NCBI GenBank assembly: GCA_900542155.1
Contig: UQMD01000001.1
Span: 124,001 to 188,000, forward strand
DNA: 64,000 nt
Direction: 5' to 3'
Source: an uncultured Collinsella sp.
Lineage (GTDB): Bacteria; Actinomycetota; Coriobacteriia; Coriobacteriales; Coriobacteriaceae
Position numbers and translations under genes: made by a program. Positions within the stretch are counted from its first letter, which is position 1, and each line of letters begins with the position of its first letter. Shown here one piece after another: positions 17,978 through 26,138 of the stretch. The notes under the pieces are model-generated. The model was given only the letters and a program-made list of their open reading frames with translations, was not told the origin of the DNA and made no database searches.

Positions 17978-18634
17978 ATGAACGAGACCGTACGCCGCTT
18001 TTTGCCGATGGTCGATTTCCTGGAGCAGATACTCGGCAAAAACAGCGAAATCGTGCTGCACGATTTCTCGGATCCCGACCATGCCATCGTCGATATTCGC
18101 AACGGTATCGTGAGCGGCCGCAAGATTGGCGGGCCCACTACCGATCTGGCACTCAAGATCATGCACGACCCCAAGTATCGCGACCTGCCGTTTATTACGG
18201 GCTACGAAGGCCGCGGCGCCGGTGGCAAGACGCTGGAATCCGCAACGTACTTCATTCGTGAGAACGGCGAGATCGTCGGCATGCTCTGCGTCAACACCGA
18301 TCTTTCGGCCGTGCGCAGCATCAACGCCATGGCCCAGCAGCTTATGGCCTGCTTCGACGCCGCGCCGGTCCGCACGGAGCCCTCCCCCATCGAGGTCGAA
18401 AGCCTTTCGGAGTCCACACAGGAGCTCATCGATCGCAGCATTTCCGAGCTGCTCGAAAGCCGCGGGCAGAATGTCGCCTCGCTTGGGCAGGCCGATCGCG
18501 TGGACGTTATTCGCCACCTTAACGGCAACGGCGTTTTTATGCTCAAGGGTGCCGTTGCCTGCGCCGCCTCCGCCCTGAGCATCTCTGAGCCCAGCGTCTA
18601 CCGCTACCTGCAAAAGGTCCGCAAGGAGGGCTAA
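17978..18634 (+). CDS. YheO/DauR-type PAS-HTH transcriptional regulator (paralog)
   Basis: 218 residues. The PAS-like domain (about 5-115) carries GKNSEIVLHDFSDPDHA and GMLCVNTDLS, and the C-terminal HTH (about 155-215) carries RVDVIRHLNGNGVFMLKG and ALSISEPSVYRYL. ATG 17978 follows AAGGAG; the 47-codon upstream extension is rejected. It diverges from the xanthine permease and is a clear paralog of the 10721 gene, which suggests parallel control of uptake and of late catabolic steps. Confidence 0.88.
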   Translation: MNETVRRFLPMVDFLEQILGKNSEIVLHDFSDPDHAIVDIRNGIVSGRKIGGPTTDLALKIMHDPKYRDLPFITGYEGRGAGGKTLESATYFIRENGEIVGMLCVNTDLSAVRSINAMAQQLMACFDAAPVRTEPSPIEVESLSESTQELIDRSISELLESRGQNVASLGQADRVDVIRHLNGNGVFMLKGAVACAASALSISEPSVYRYLQKVRKEG

Positions 18635-18780
18635 CCCACTGATCCCTTGGGGACGGAGGAAAACGGATCATTTTTGCCCGAGAGGCTGCTGAAGACTTTG
18701 TCCTGCTTAGGCTGCGGGCATCGCCCATCGCGACGGCGCCACTATACTTTTGAGTATCTGAGCATTTTGAAAGGCAGGAT

Positions 18781-21273
18781 ATGACCGCAACCGCCAGTCG
18801 AACCACCAACCGCAGACCCGAGCTCTTGGCCCCCGCCGGAGGCCCGGAGCCCTTTGCCGCCGCACTCGCTGCCGGCGCCGATGCCATCTACTGTGGCATG
18901 GGCAGCTTCAACGCCCGCCGCAAGGCCACCAACTTTACCGACGAGGCCTTTGAGCAGGCCTGCCGCGCCGCGCACCTGGCCGGCTCGCGCGTCTACGTCA
19001 CGGTCAACATCGTCATCAAGCAGTCCGAGATGGACGATGCGCTGCAGCTCATCCACCGCTGCTCCACGCTGGGCGCCGACGCATTTATTATCCAGGACTG
19101 GGGCCTGTTCTTTGAGGTCAAGCGCACCATGCCCGGCATCGAGACACACATCTCGACCCAGGCGAACATCCATGACGACCGCGGAACCATCTGGTGCCGC
19201 GAGCAGGGCGCTGACCGCGTGACCCTCTCGCGCGAGCTCTCCATCGACGAGATCGCCGCCATTCACAATGCCGCACCCGACGTTGACCTGGAGGTCTTTA
19301 GCCACGGCGCCATCTGCTTTTGCTACTCGGGCCTGTGCCTGCTCTCGAGTTTTGCCATGGCGGGCCGCTCGGCCAACCGCGGCATGTGCGCTCAGCCCTG
19401 TCGCCTGCCTTACGAGCTGATTGACGAGAACGGCCGCTCGCTCTCCCCTGCCGGTCGCGAGCGTGCGCTGTGCCCGCGTGATACCAACACGTCGCAGCTT
19501 GTTCGCCGTCTGTATGACGCCGGCGCCGCGTCGCTCAAGCTCGAGGGCCGCATGAAGGCGCCCGATTACGTGTACTCCATCGTCGATGTGTATCGTCATC
19601 AGATCGATGACATGCTGGCCGGGGTCGCCGTAGATAAGGACGAGGAGGCCGCCCGCCAGCGCCAGCTCAAGCGCTGCTTTAATCGCGACTTTACGCACGC
19701 CTACCAAGACGGCACCTCGGGTGACGAGATGATGAGCTACGAGCGCTCCAACAACCGCGGCCAGATCGTGGGCACGGTGCTCGGCAGCCGCCTGGCCAAC
19801 CGCGATGTGCGCGGGCTCAAGCCCGACGACCGCCGTCGTCGCGCCGCCATTGCCTGCATTGAGCTGTTTGAGCCCGTGGGCAAGGGCGACCTGCTGGAGC
19901 TTCGCCACGACGATGAGTTCGACCAGTTCCTGACCACCATTGCCGCCGAGGATGCCGCTGCCGGTGATGTTGTCGAGTGCCGCGTGCCTCGCAGCATGCC
20001 CGAGGGCTGCCGCGTGCGCGTCATCCGCAGCCAGCGCGCTATCGACGCTGCCGGTGCCGCGCTCAAGCGCGATGTGCTGCGCCGCCGCGCCGTAGATGTG
20101 TCCGTCGTGGCGCGTCTGGGCGAGCCGTTTACCGTTACGCTCACCTGCCGTGACGACCCCGCGCTCACCGCCACCGCCACCGGCTTTACTGTCGAGGCCG
20201 CCAAGACCCGCGCCGTCGAGGCGGCCGATCTGGTGGAGCACGTCGGGCGCATGGGCTCCTCTCCCTTTGAGGCTGCGAGCTTTGACGTTTCGCTCGACGC
20301 CGGCTGCGGTATGGGCTTCTCCGCCGTGCACAAGGTGCGCGCCGCCGCCTGTAAAGCATTGGAGGAGGCCATTCTGGCCCCGTACGAGGAGCGTGCGAAA
20401 ACGCTCGAGTTGCCGGTACTCGACAAATGTACGCGCGCCATGCCCGAGCGTTACCGCGATGAGCCGCAGATCTGCGCCGCTGTCACCACGCTCGAAGCCG
20501 CCGAGGCGGCTCGTGCCGAGGGCGCCACGCGCATCTACATGACCACCGACGCACTCGATGCGGCCGAGCTCTCCCCTGCCGATGCATTTGAGCAGGGTAT
20601 CGTGCCCGTACTCGACGAGGTCTGCCGCGCCGCCGACCACGAGCGCGTCGATCCCTGGATCAATGCCGGAGCCACCGTCGCCGTTGGCAATATCTCCGAG
20701 CTTGCCCTGGCCGCCCAGGTTGGCGCCACGGCCGAGATTCGCTCTTGCCTGCCGGTGCACAACGTGCCCTGCATGGAAGCGCTTGCCGAGCGCGGAGCCG
20801 GTGCGTTTTGGCTCTCGCCCGAGATCACGCTCGACGAGATTGTCTCGCTCGGCGCCGCCGCGCCCGCAGCCCTGGGCATCACCGTTTTCGGCCGCCCGCG
20901 CGTTATGACGAGCGAGCACTGCATCCTGCAGGTGGCCAATGGCTGCATCCACGATTGCGCCAACTGCCGCCTGCGCGCCCGCAAGCTGTCGCTCAAGAAT
21001 ATCGACGGAAAGGTCATGCCCGTCCGCACCGACATCCACGGCCGCTCTCGCCTGTACGATGCCTACCCCATCGACCTTACGCCGCAGGTACCACAGTTGC
21101 TCGATGCCGGCGTGCGTCGTCTCATGGTGGACGGAACGTTGCTCGAGACGGATGAGGTGGGCCGTGCCGTCGCACGCGTCCGTCGCGCCGTCGAAGCAGC
21201 GCAGGCCGGCCGCAAGCCCGCCGCCCGCCTACGCGGGGCGACCTCGGGCTGCATGTTTGTGGGAATCAGCTAA
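18781..21273 (+). CDS. U32 family protein with DUF3656-type middle domain
   Basis: 830 residues. The N-terminal U32 TIM-barrel (about 12-330) starts PELLAPAGGPEPFAAAL and includes the family cysteine block GLCLLSSFAMAGRSANRG then CAQPCRLPYEL. A DUF3656-like insert follows, then a second barrel-like part ending with CIHDCANCRLR. U32 proteins of this architecture (E. coli RlhA) hydroxylate 23S rRNA; others assist tRNA hydroxylation. The older label of collagenase-type peptidase is doubtful. ATG 18781 follows GAAAGG; a TATACT box lies at 18742-18747. Confidence 0.88.
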   Translation: MTATASRTTNRRPELLAPAGGPEPFAAALAAGADAIYCGMGSFNARRKATNFTDEAFEQACRAAHLAGSRVYVTVNIVIKQSEMDDALQLIHRCSTLGADAFIIQDWGLFFEVKRTMPGIETHISTQANIHDDRGTIWCREQGADRVTLSRELSIDEIAAIHNAAPDVDLEVFSHGAICFCYSGLCLLSSFAMAGRSANRGMCAQPCRLPYELIDENGRSLSPAGRERALCPRDTNTSQLVRRLYDAGAASLKLEGRMKAPDYVYSIVDVYRHQIDDMLAGVAVDKDEEAARQRQLKRCFNRDFTHAYQDGTSGDEMMSYERSNNRGQIVGTVLGSRLANRDVRGLKPDDRRRRAAIACIELFEPVGKGDLLELRHDDEFDQFLTTIAAEDAAAGDVVECRVPRSMPEGCRVRVIRSQRAIDAAGAALKRDVLRRRAVDVSVVARLGEPFTVTLTCRDDPALTATATGFTVEAAKTRAVEAADLVEHVGRMGSSPFEAASFDVSLDAGCGMGFSAVHKVRAAACKALEEAILAPYEERAKTLELPVLDKCTRAMPERYRDEPQICAAVTTLEAAEAARAEGATRIYMTTDALDAAELSPADAFEQGIVPVLDEVCRAADHERVDPWINAGATVAVGNISELALAAQVGATAEIRSCLPVHNVPCMEALAERGAGAFWLSPEITLDEIVSLGAAAPAALGITVFGRPRVMTSEHCILQVANGCIHDCANCRLRARKLSLKNIDGKVMPVRTDIHGRSRLYDAYPIDLTPQVPQLLDAGVRRLMVDGTLLETDEVGRAVARVRRAVEAAQAGRKPAARLRGATSGCMFVGIS

Positions 21274-21288
21274 CCGAAAGGCTTACAC

Positions 21289-21948
21289 GTGAACGAAGAA
21301 CCTCAAGTCCTCTACTGCGACGCCTGGCTCATGGCCATCGACAAGCCCGCCGGCATGATTGTCCACGGCGACGGCACCGGCGAGCGCACGCTTACCGACT
21401 ACGCCAGCGACCTGCTGCTGGCGATGGGCGACGGCTTTGCCGCGACTGACATGCAGCCGCTCAACCGCCTGGATCGCGACACCACCGGCGTGGTGCTGTT
21501 CTCGCTCGACAAGCAGACGCAGCCCGCCTTTGACCAGATGGTCATCGACCACGCTTTCGAAAAGCACTACCTGGCGCTCGCCGAGGGCAAGATCGACTGG
21601 AACGAGAAGCTCATCGACAAGCCCATCGCCCGCGACCGCCACGACAGCCGTAAGATGCGCGTCGGCGCCAGCGGTAAGCCGTCACAGACGCGCGTGAAGG
21701 TACTCAAGCGCCTTAAGAGCCGTCGGGGCCTGCCCACGCGTTCGTATATCGATGTCGAGCTGCTCACCGGCCGCAAACATCAAATCCGCGTGCACCTGGC
21801 AAGCGAGCGCCATCCCCTGGTAGGCGACGAGCTCTACGGCACGCCACGTCCTTGTGGCCTCATGCTCCATGCCCACAGCGTGTCCTTTACGCATCCCGTA
21901 ACCGGCGAGCACATTCACATCGAAGCCCCCTGCCCCTGGGAGCCCTAA
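21289..21948 (+). CDS. RluA-family rRNA/tRNA pseudouridine synthase
   Basis: 219 residues. The catalytic Asp62 lies in LNRLDRDTTGV, the RluA-family HRLD motif with Asn in place of His. IDKPAGMIVHGD and LLTGRKHQIRVHLA are the other conserved segments. No S4 domain is seen, so it is a short stand-alone type. Start is GTG 21289, 15 bp after the U32 gene, and both may be one operon linking two RNA modification enzymes. The target uridine is unknown. Confidence 0.88.
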   Translation: MNEEPQVLYCDAWLMAIDKPAGMIVHGDGTGERTLTDYASDLLLAMGDGFAATDMQPLNRLDRDTTGVVLFSLDKQTQPAFDQMVIDHAFEKHYLALAEGKIDWNEKLIDKPIARDRHDSRKMRVGASGKPSQTRVKVLKRLKSRRGLPTRSYIDVELLTGRKHQIRVHLASERHPLVGDELYGTPRPCGLMLHAHSVSFTHPVTGEHIHIEAPCPWEP

Positions 21949-21986
21949 ACCACCACAATGGGGACAGGCACCTTCGTGGTGGTTTT
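21947..21986 (+). terminator. Terminator after pseudouridine synthase
   Basis: AAACCACCAC pairs with GTGGTGGTTT, followed by TT. It overlaps the stop codon of the gene; the loop contains GGGGACAGG, a string that recurs in other repeats in the window. Confidence 0.75.
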
Positions 21987-22016
21987 GCCGTGATGGCTCA
22001 ACCGCGGTCCCAAAAC

Positions 22017-22238
22017 GTCTCGATCTGTAACAGTTAGAACCTATTTTCTGGTCCACCTGTTACAGACCAAGACTTTCGAATCCCCCTTAAGGGAAAACCT
22101 CAATCTGTAACAATAACTCGGCAAAATCGGTCCCAGCTGTTACAGATCGAGACAAAGGGACGGCGCGGTTCGGAAGTATCTCAGTCTGTAACATCTAGCC
22201 CACTTTTAATGGTCTAGTTGTTACAGACTTAGACAAAA
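22017..22238. repeat. Array of three TGTAACA hairpins
   Basis: Three imperfect palindromes each carry CTGTAACA on the left and TGTTACAG on the right, with centres about 80 bp apart (units near 22017-22073, 22096-22155 and 22176-22238). The outer flanks also pair (GTCTCGATCTG with CAGACCAAGAC in unit 1). It fills the gap between convergent genes. It is not CRISPR: repeats are inverted and the spacers are not constant. Confidence 0.85.
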
Positions 22239-22250
22239 CCGGTAGACAAC

Positions 22251-22287
22251 AAAAGCGGCAACGCCCGTAATGGACGTTGCCGCTTTT
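22251..22287. terminator. Bidirectional terminator
   Basis: AAAAGCGGCAACG pairs with CGTTGCCGCTTTT; A- and T-runs on both sides allow function in both directions. It serves the DeoR-family gene from the right. Confidence 0.85.
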
Positions 22288-22326
22288 CTATTGAGAAAAC
22301 TGAATAGTTTTGACCTTGCCCCACTG

Positions 22327-23073
22327 CTAGACCGTGATGACGTTGTTCATCGACTGGTACTTGGCGGGCGCCTCGCCCGCGGTGATGATCGTTGCATCGC
22401 GAAAGTCCGCAAACTTGACGGGCGCCACCATGCCAAATTTACTGGCGTCCGAGATTACGAAGCGTTTGGCGGTATGACGCATCGAGATACGCTTGACCTG
22501 GGCTTCCTCGATATCCGGCGTGGTGAGACCTTGCTCGGCGGCGATGCCATTGGAACCCCAAAAGCCGCAGTTGAAGTTATAGCGGTCCAGGGTTGCCAAG
22601 GCATCGGGACCGACGAGTGCCTCGGTCTCGGGCTTGAGCTCGCCACCCAGCACAACGGCGCGCATACCGCGCAGGGCGAGATGCTGGGCATGGAGCACAG
22701 AATCGGTCACATAGGTGACGCCGTCGAGATGCGGAAGATGCTCGATGAGCTTGAGGGTCGTGGAGCCCGAATCGATATACACAAAGCTATCGGGCTCCAC
22801 CAGGGCCGCGGCGCGGGCGCAGATGCGCTCCTTGTCATCGTTATGGAGATCACTGCGCTCGCTGATCGTCAGGTCGCGCGTCACGTGCGCGCGCTCCAGA
22901 CTCGTCGCGCCTCCGTGCACCTTGGCGATACGGTGCGCGCGGTCGAGCGTTTGCAAGTCACGGCGAATGGTGGACGGTGTCACGCCCAGGGCCTCGGCAA
23001 GCTCCGACACGGTAACCGAGCCGGTCTGCTGCACCATCGACACGATCGCGTTGAGCCTATCTTCCGCAAGCAT
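22327..23073 (-). CDS. DeoR/GlpR-family transcriptional regulator
   Basis: 248-residue repressor of sugar metabolism type. The N-terminal winged HTH (about 3-57) includes VTVSELAEALGVTPSTIRRDL; the C-terminal sensor domain includes YIDSGSTTLKLIEHL, the phosphosugar-binding loop. The gene begins 3 bp after the oxidoreductase stop, so the two are almost certainly cotranscribed. CGCACAAAT-type repeats upstream of that operon are candidate operators. The inducer is unknown. Confidence 0.9.
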   Translation of the reverse strand: MLAEDRLNAIVSMVQQTGSVTVSELAEALGVTPSTIRRDLQTLDRAHRIAKVHGGATSLERAHVTRDLTISERSDLHNDDKERICARAAALVEPDSFVYIDSGSTTLKLIEHLPHLDGVTYVTDSVLHAQHLALRGMRAVVLGGELKPETEALVGPDALATLDRYNFNCGFWGSNGIAAEQGLTTPDIEEAQVKRISMRHTAKRFVISDASKFGMVAPVKFADFRDATIITAGEAPAKYQSMNNVITV

Positions 23074-23076
23074 CGC

Positions 23077-24156
23077 TTACTCCTCCTCGGGGTACACGAC
23101 TCCCCAATCGGCGCGGAGCTTGGTCATGAGCTCCATCACATCAGAAGCATAATCCAGAAGCTCACGCTTGGAATCGTCGCCGGCGACGGCCTTCTCCAGG
23201 TCAGCCATCTCGTAGCACAGGGCATAGGCCTCGGTGCCCGCGGCGACCTCCTCGCGATGACCGTCCGCGGTCCACACGATCGTCGCGTGATCGGCGCGCG
23301 GATACTCGTTGACCTCGACATAGCAATTGTCAAAGCTGATAACCGAGCGCTTTGGCTGCTTGGAGTGGAGCGTAAGGCTCACGACGCCCAGCTGCTGCTC
23401 GGCATTACGGCAGACAATGCCACCCGCGACGTCAACACCAGTCTCGCAGGTATTGCCCAGAGACACGACCTCGACGGGTTGGCTGGCCATAAACAGGCGC
23501 ATGACGGAGAGCGCATACACGCCGATATCGAGCATGGCGCCGCCGGCAAGACTGCGGTTGTAGAAGCGGTTAGTCAGGTCGCCGTACTCCTTATAGCTGC
23601 CAAAGTTGAGCTGAACGAGGTTCATGCGGCCAAAGTCGCCCGCATCCATGCGACGGCGCAGCTCCTGATACAGCGGCATGTGAAGCACCGTGGTGGCATC
23701 CATAAGGACCACGTTGTGATCATCGGCGATGGCGCGGGCCTCGTCGAGCTCGGCAGAGTTGAGGGTAATGGCCTTCTCGCAGAGCACGTGCTTGCCGGCG
23801 GCCAGCGCGGCACGCAGATAGGTAATATGCGTGTTGTGCGGCGTGGTGATATAGACGGCATCGATGTCCGGATCGGCGTAGAGGTCCTCAACCGTCTCAT
23901 ACACCTTCTCGACACCATACTGCTCGGCAAAAGCCTGAGCCTTGGACAGCGTACGGTTGGCGACACCCGCGAGCTTGCGACCGGCCAGAGCGAGGGACTG
24001 GGCCATTTGGTTGGCGATAACGCCGCAACCGATTACAGCCCAGCGAAGCTCGGGTGCCGTAAAGATGTCGTTAGGGAACGGCATGTCCTGAACCGAAGCG
24101 AATGCTGCTTTGGCGGCTGCCGCGGCGTCGAGTGGAGCCTGCTTGGAATCTGCCAT
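23077..24156 (-). CDS. Gfo/Idh/MocA family NAD(P)-dependent oxidoreductase
   Basis: 359 residues. The N-terminal Rossmann motif is AVIGCGVIANQMAQSL (about 40-55), followed by YITTPHNTHI and the catalytic-region CEKAITLN. The C-terminal alpha/beta domain includes GGAMLDIGVYAL. ATG 24156 is chosen for AGGAGG 6 bp upstream. It probably oxidises or epimerises a sugar or inositol-type substrate. It heads the operon with the DeoR regulator. Confidence 0.88.
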   Translation of the reverse strand: MADSKQAPLDAAAAAKAAFASVQDMPFPNDIFTAPELRWAVIGCGVIANQMAQSLALAGRKLAGVANRTLSKAQAFAEQYGVEKVYETVEDLYADPDIDAVYITTPHNTHITYLRAALAAGKHVLCEKAITLNSAELDEARAIADDHNVVLMDATTVLHMPLYQELRRRMDAGDFGRMNLVQLNFGSYKEYGDLTNRFYNRSLAGGAMLDIGVYALSVMRLFMASQPVEVVSLGNTCETGVDVAGGIVCRNAEQQLGVVSLTLHSKQPKRSVISFDNCYVEVNEYPRADHATIVWTADGHREEVAAGTEAYALCYEMADLEKAVAGDDSKRELLDYASDVMELMTKLRADWGVVYPEEE

Positions 24157-24206
24157 ATGTGCCTCCTGGGTCATGGAGCGTCTAACATTTCTGCCGTCTC
24201 TATATT

Positions 24207-24340
24207 CGCACAAATTAGCGCGTATGTGCGTACTTTTGCGTATATAACCGCTAAATGGTCAAAATACAGCCGCAGACGGCGCTTATACACGCATAGCCAC
24301 GCAATCCTACGCACACAAATACGCACAAATGCGCACTAAT
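24207..24340. promoter_or_regulatory. Cluster of CGCACAAAT sites upstream of the oxidoreductase-deoR operon
   Basis: CGCACAAAT or close forms occur at 24207, 24310, 24322 and 24332, with inverted TGTGCG at 24225-24230 and TTTTGCG at 24234-24240. Sites in both orientations 50-185 bp upstream of the start fit multiple DeoR-type operators with looping. Binding is inferred. Confidence 0.5.
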
Positions 24341-24431
24341 CATTACTCAGAGACGGGGAATTCTGCTTAGAACTCGAAAGACAGGATGATCCGCTTCGCC
24401 TCGTCGCTCATGGCGCGCTGCAGCTCTAAGG

Positions 24432-24576
24432 ACCGTCCCAAACTGCCGACAGAAAAGGAACGTCCCAAACTGCAGACAGAAAAAGAACGTCCCCAGGCGC
24501 CGGCATTTCAAGAGCACTCATTTAAGTCTGTCCCCAATAAGTGCAATCACTCATGTAAGTCTGTCCCCAATGAGTG
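24432..24576. repeat. 27-bp and 33-bp tandem repeats
   Basis: CGTCCCAAACTG starts at 24434 and 24461 and degenerates to CGTCCCC at 24488 (27-bp period). Then CACTCATTTAAGTCTGTCCC at 24515 recurs as CACTCATGTAAGTCTGTCCC at 24548 (33-bp period); each 33-bp unit is itself a dyad ending in an AGTG arm. No coding frame explains them. Confidence 0.8.
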
Positions 24577-24598
24577 GGAGCAATCAGAGACTCTTTGC

Positions 24599-24632
24599 GA
24601 GGGAGGCCGGACGTGGCCTTCCTCGTTTTTAT
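24599..24632 (+). terminator. Rho-independent terminator (orphan)
   Basis: CGAGGGAGGCC pairs with GGCCTTCCTCG and is followed by TTTTT. No intact plus-strand gene precedes it, so it is probably left over from a lost transcription unit. Confidence 0.7.
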
Positions 24633-24639
24633 TCATGGA

Positions 24640-24833
24640 CTTTAGTCCGTGCCGCACGGCACGCGCGGCATAGAAAGCCACCCGCTCAGCGGGTGGAGGC
24701 CAATTTCCGCTACGCGACAAAAACCTTCCCCCTAGCATGAGGATTGTTCAGGTCATCATGCTAGGGGGAAGGTGATTGCTGTGGCCCAGAAAGCCAACAG
24801 CCTCGCGCACACGAAATGGCTGTGCAAGCACCG
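24640..24833 (+). mobile_element. IS200/IS605 remnant (left end and tnpA start)
   Basis: A perfect hairpin CCACCCGCT/AGCGGGTGG (about 24679-24697) is typical of IS200/IS605 ends. A second long hairpin (CCTTCCCCCTAGCATGA with its complement, about 24723-24770) resembles the structured leader that blocks tnpA translation. GTG 24781 then opens VAQKANSLAHTKWLCKHRI, the N-terminus of Y1 transposase TnpA, which breaks off after about 19 residues and continues into degV-like sequence. The catalytic His and Tyr are lost. Confidence 0.75.
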
Positions 24834-25058
24834 CATCGCACCGAGATCAAGCTCATCGCCGCCATCGTCGAGAAGCACCCCAAGGTGCGCTTTGCCGCGA
24901 GCTGCACCTCGGCCCACGCCGACCTCTACGACCGCATGGAGCAGGCCCTGTGCGAGCGCGTGGCCAACGCGGTGGAGGTCGTCCGCTCCGACATCAGCCC
25001 CGCGTTTCTTGTCCACACCGGTCCAAACCTCGTGGGTGTGGCGGTCCAGGGACTCTAG
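24834..25058 (+). pseudogene. DegV-family 3' fragment
   Basis: About 74 codons resemble the C-terminus of DegV fatty-acid-binding proteins: a His in CTSAHADLYDRM and the terminal ISPAFLVHTGPNLVGVAV, equivalent to the family's IGPVIGAHTGPG ending. The rest (about 200 residues) is missing; the 5' side is fused to the IS200 remnant. Family assignment rests on the short C-terminal motif only. Confidence 0.6.
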
Positions 25059-25092
25059 CGGAGGCGGGGCGTCCTGCCCCAAAAACAAATGC

Positions 25093-25142
25093 AAAAGACG
25101 AGCGCTTCTTGCCGCTCAATTGGCAAGAAGCGCTCGTCTTTT
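25093..25142. terminator. Strong bidirectional terminator
   Basis: AAAAGACGAGCGCTTCTTGC pairs with its complement across a short loop, ending CGTCTTTT. It ends the PTS-GH172-ROK transcript coming from the right and also the degV remnant. Confidence 0.9.
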
Positions 25143-25174
25143 CTTAACGCGTTGTATGGCGGAGAGAGCGCAAG

Positions 25175-26059
25175 TTACGCGAGCGCCCTTCTTGCCAGCT
25201 CGGCCGCGCCGAGGATTCCTTGGTCGCCGCCGCAGCCCGGGGCGCAGATGTAGCTCTCCATGTCCTTAAGCTCGGCGGTCTGGATGTAGCCACCCAGATA
25301 TTCGAGGGTCTTCTTGCGGACGATGCCGTAGAGCTGCTCCTGGTGCATCACGCCGCCGCCGAGGACGATGCGGCGAGGCGAGTACATGAGCACGAGGTTC
25401 GCGCACATCTGCCCCAGATAATCCCCCTCGAGCGCCCACACCTCATCGTTGTCCGCGAGCTCGGCCGCGGGCTTTCCCCAGCGCGCGGCGATGGCGGGGC
25501 CGGAGGCGAGGCCCTCGAGACAGTTCGCGTGGCTCGGGCAGACGCAGCGTCCCTCCTCGGTGGGACGGGTCCTTACCAGCATGTGGCCGGCCTCGGGGTG
25601 CAGCATGCCGTGAAGGAGCCTGCCCGCGCACATGACGCCCGCGCCCACACCGGTGCCGATGGTCACGTAGACGGCGTCCTCGAGCCCCTTGCAGCAGCCG
25701 AAGACCACTTCGCCGAGGCAGGCAACGTTCACGTCCGTGTCGTAGGCCACCGGAATCCCGAGGGCGTCGGCGAACGCGGCGCGAAGACCATAGCCTCGCC
25801 ACGCGAGCTTGGGGGTCTGCAGGATGGAGCCGTAGCGCTCGTCGGCGGGGTCGACGCAGGTCGGGCCGAAGGCGCCGATGCCCAACGCGTCCACATCGCG
25901 GGCGGCGAACCACTCGATCATCTGCGGGACGGTCTCGGCGGGCGCAAGCGTCGGGGTCTCCATACGGTCGAGGACCTCGCCGTCGCCGGACACCACGGCA
26001 CAGACCATCTTGGTCCCGCCGGCCTCGAGGGCGCCGAGCCTCATTTGCTTTTCGCTCAT
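25175..26059 (-). CDS. ROK-family fructokinase
   Basis: 294-residue sugar kinase. The ATP-binding start LGALEAGGTKMVCAV is of the fructokinase (ScrK/YdhR) type; IGTGVGAGVM is the second phosphate loop. The zinc/ROK signature appears as GHMLV followed by CVCPSHANCLEGLASGPAI. ATG 26059 follows AAGGAGG. It is the last gene of the PTS operon, 79 bp after the GH172 gene. It probably phosphorylates free fructose released in the cytoplasm. Confidence 0.88.
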   Translation of the reverse strand: MSEKQMRLGALEAGGTKMVCAVVSGDGEVLDRMETPTLAPAETVPQMIEWFAARDVDALGIGAFGPTCVDPADERYGSILQTPKLAWRGYGLRAAFADALGIPVAYDTDVNVACLGEVVFGCCKGLEDAVYVTIGTGVGAGVMCAGRLLHGMLHPEAGHMLVRTRPTEEGRCVCPSHANCLEGLASGPAIAARWGKPAAELADNDEVWALEGDYLGQMCANLVLMYSPRRIVLGGGVMHQEQLYGIVRKKTLEYLGGYIQTAELKDMESYICAPGCGGDQGILGAAELARRALA

Positions 26060-26138
26060 GTGATCCTCCTTGCAAAGGGGCGCCCGCAGCCATGGTCAAC
26101 CGCGGGCGCCCATAACGTTGGCATGTTTCGAGGCGACC

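Noticed and set aside
18742..21039. 765-codon minus-strand frame opposite the U32 gene
   Set aside because: Antisense shadow; the plus strand has U32 cysteine blocks, a ribosome site and a -10 box.
22017..22238. CRISPR array
   Set aside because: Repeats are inverted pairs with variable spacers and only three units; no cas genes.
22270..24339. 689-codon plus-strand frame opposite the deoR and oxidoreductase genes
   Set aside because: Runs through the terminator at 22251-22287 and operators; both minus-strand genes have motifs and ribosome sites.
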